Assembly (NCBI GenBank): GCA_016720425.1 | Contig: JADKKQ010000003.1 | Coordinates: forward strand, 248,001 to 312,000 | Length of the DNA stretch: 64,000 nt | Direction of reading: 5' to 3' | Origin: Betaproteobacteria bacterium | Lineage (GTDB): Bacteria > Pseudomonadota > Gammaproteobacteria > Burkholderiales > Casimicrobiaceae | Shown: piece by piece, positions 62,593-64,000 of the stretch | Layout of the letters: each line of letters starts with the position of its first letter | How positions within the stretch are numbered: the first letter of the stretch is position 1 | The notes under the pieces: generated by a model | Seen by the model: the letters and a program-made list of their open reading frames with translations, nothing else | The model's database searches: none | What the model was told of the DNA's origin: nothing | Program-made: the position numbers and the translations under genes

Positions 62593-63564
62593 TCAGCGCA
62601 CGGCCTGGATGCGGTCGTACATCCCCACGCCCCACTTCGATTCGAACATCTTCGGCACCTTGGCCACGACCGGCGCCTTGAAGGCGTTGACGTCGGGCGT
62701 GATCACCGTGACGCCGGCGGCCTTGAAGGTGTCGACCAGCGTGCCCTCCTGCCGGATCAGCTCGGCGTTCTGCCACGCGATGCCGTTCTTCACGGCATCG
62801 GCGATGATCTTGCGATCGCCCGCCGACAGGCCCTGCCAGAACGCCTCGTTGACGACCACCAGCCGCGGCGTGATGATGTGGCCCGACAGCACGAGGTACT
62901 TCTGCACCTCGTCGAACTTGCCCGACTTGATCGTCGGCAGCGGATTTTCCTGGCCGTCGACCACGCCCTGCTTCAACGCGAGGTAGAGCTCGCCGAAATT
63001 CATCGGCGTGGGCTTCGCCCCCCAGGCCTCGGCCATCGCCTTGAACACGTCGTTCTCCGGCACCCGCAGCTTGAAGCCCGCCATGTCGGCCGGCGTCTTC
63101 ACCGCCTTCGCCGTGGTGGTGATGTGGCGCGTGCCGTAGTAGGTGGTGCCGAGGATGCGCATGCCGCGCGCCTTCACCAGCGTCTCGTTGAACTGCTCGC
63201 CGATCGGGCCGTTCATCGCCTTGTCGAGGTGCGCCGCGTCGCGCCAGATGTACGGCGCCTCGACCACCGAGATCGACGGCACCCAGGCGCCGAAGTTCGC
63301 GGCGCCCTCGGTGACGATCTGCTGGACGCCGTTGGCGACGGCGTCGATCATGTCGCGGGAGCTGCCGAGCTGGCCGCCGGCGAACGACTGGATGACGATC
63401 CGGCCGCCCGATTTGTCCTTCGCCTCGGCGGCGATGCGGTCGATCATCTGCACCGACGGATGCGTGCCGCCGACGACGTCACCCCAGCGAATCGTCACCT
63501 GCTGCGCCGCGGCCGGCAACGCCATCAGCGCCGCCACCGCCAAACCCAACCACGTACGTTTCAT
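62593..63564 (-). CDS. TRAP transporter substrate-binding protein DctP
   Basis: 323 residues with a short signal peptide (LAVAALMALPAAA-Q). DctP fold with TIRWGDVVGGTHPSVQMIDRIAAEAKDKSGGRI, KTPADMAGFKLRVPENDVFKAMAEAWGAKPTPMNFGELYLALKQGVVDGQENPL, containing the conserved Arg for carboxylate binding. First gene of the second TRAP operon, divergent-neighbour to nothing but preceded by a GntR regulator on the same strand. Confidence 0.93.
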   Translation of the reverse strand: MKRTWLGLAVAALMALPAAAQQVTIRWGDVVGGTHPSVQMIDRIAAEAKDKSGGRIVIQSFAGGQLGSSRDMIDAVANGVQQIVTEGAANFGAWVPSISVVEAPYIWRDAAHLDKAMNGPIGEQFNETLVKARGMRILGTTYYGTRHITTTAKAVKTPADMAGFKLRVPENDVFKAMAEAWGAKPTPMNFGELYLALKQGVVDGQENPLPTIKSGKFDEVQKYLVLSGHIITPRLVVVNEAFWQGLSAGDRKIIADAVKNGIAWQNAELIRQEGTLVDTFKAAGVTVITPDVNAFKAPVVAKVPKMFESKWGVGMYDRIQAVR

Positions 63565-63652
63565 TGCTCCCTCCCGTCCACTGTGAGCGGGGCCTGGGGC
63601 CCCGGTGCCATGCCCCCGCCGCGGTGCTGCGCAGCCGCGGCGCGGAATCATT

Positions 63653-64000
63653 CTATGCCCCCGGCGGCGCTTGCTGCGGCTCCAGACCCAGGGCACGCTG
63701 CCGTGCGCCTTCGATGTGCGCGGCCATCGCCTCCGCCGCGCGCACGGGATCGCGCGTCCGCAACGCGGCAATGACCGCCAGGTGCGCCTCCATCACCGGG
63801 GCGACCCGCGCGGCGTCGATGCGCGTCTGATCCTGCCGGATGAGGCGGATCTTGATCGAGTTGACGCGATGCTGGTTGCTGATGATGTCGTTGCCGAGCG
63901 CGTCGACGATGGTCGCGTGCATGCCGTCGTCGACGGCCTGCGCCCGCGCGATCAGTGCCGGCGTCACCGCGCGGGCGGCCAGCGCCAGCACGGCCTCGTG
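63653..64000 (-). CDS. GntR-family (FCD) regulator, 5' truncated by window end
   Basis: The minus-strand frame is open from base 64000 to the stop at 63653, giving the last 115 or so residues. They form the end of an FCD ligand-binding domain: FHATIVDALGN-like segment (MHATIVDALGNDIISNQH) and VMEAHLAVIAALRTRDPVRAAEAMAAHIEGARQRAL, where His residues normally hold a metal. The winged helix lies outside the window. It probably controls the TRAP operon 88 bp downstream. Confidence 0.85.
   Translation of the reverse strand, partial: HEAVLALAARAVTPALIARAQAVDDGMHATIVDALGNDIISNQHRVNSIKIRLIRQDQTRIDAARVAPVMEAHLAVIAALRTRDPVRAAEAMAAHIEGARQRALGLEPQQAPPGA

Overview
The window is 64 kb of very GC-rich, densely packed DNA. 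GC content, family content (fused indolepyruvate oxidoreductase, TRAP and tripartite tricarboxylate transporters, an Aap-type ABC transporter, a PEP-CTERM protein, class Ia nrdAB under NrdR boxes) and frequent GTG/TTG starts all suggest a betaproteobacterium of Burkholderiales or Rhodocyclales type. No rRNA, convincing tRNA, CRISPR array or complete insertion sequence was seen. Both ends cut through genes: a glutathione S-transferase on the left and a GntR/FCD regulator on the right.

Layout. 1-6.2 kb: GST fragment, SDR/MFS pair, msrB, an SPFH protein with a ribbon-helix-helix partner, an esterase and an isocitrate-lyase-family enzyme. 6.3-12.9 kb: a TRAP transporter, then a large fused indolepyruvate:ferredoxin oxidoreductase. 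12.9-22.4 kb: a divergent sugar-acid/tetrose locus. A GntR regulator leads RpiB-, TIM- and xylose-isomerase-like isomerases and a DAK kinase on the minus strand; pdxA2 and a TctCBA transporter run on the plus strand. 22.5-26.8 kb: Lhr-core helicase and PdeM-like phosphoesterase, with a hyi-type isomerase inserted on the other strand. 27-32.1 kb: nrdA, two small ORFs and nrdB, preceded by two NrdR boxes 31 bp apart. 32.1-38.7 kb: a histidine kinase, a response-regulator-receiver domain fused to ADP-glucose pyrophosphorylase, and an alpha-glucan phosphorylase. 38.7-40.8 kb: a gene-poor stretch with a small inverted-repeat element, a large palindrome and a lipoprotein gene broken by a long G/C homopolymer tract. 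40.8-49.2 kb: quinone reductase, PEP-CTERM/zinc-ribbon protein, Sel1 and CAP proteins, a CsgG-like protein, a Ser/Thr kinase and a cyclase-FHA protein. 49.4-53.7 kb: polar amino-acid ABC transporter. 53.7-58.7 kb: aldo-keto reductase and a four-subunit sodium-pumping (methylmalonyl-CoA type) decarboxylase. 58.9-64 kb: hydrolase, Vgb-like propeller, and a second TRAP transporter with its GntR regulator.

The most unusual object is the receiver-GlgC fusion at 34602-36308. The usual DNA-binding output of a NarL-type response regulator is replaced by the enzyme that commits carbon to glycogen. It sits directly behind a NarX/UhpB-type histidine kinase and ahead of a glucan phosphorylase. This suggests glycogen synthesis switched directly by phosphorelay instead of through transcription. 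Also notable are an erythritol-like set of three isomerases served by a DAK kinase, a PEP-CTERM protein with an N-terminal cytoplasmic-type zinc ribbon, and a kinase / cyclase-FHA / CsgG-like cluster.
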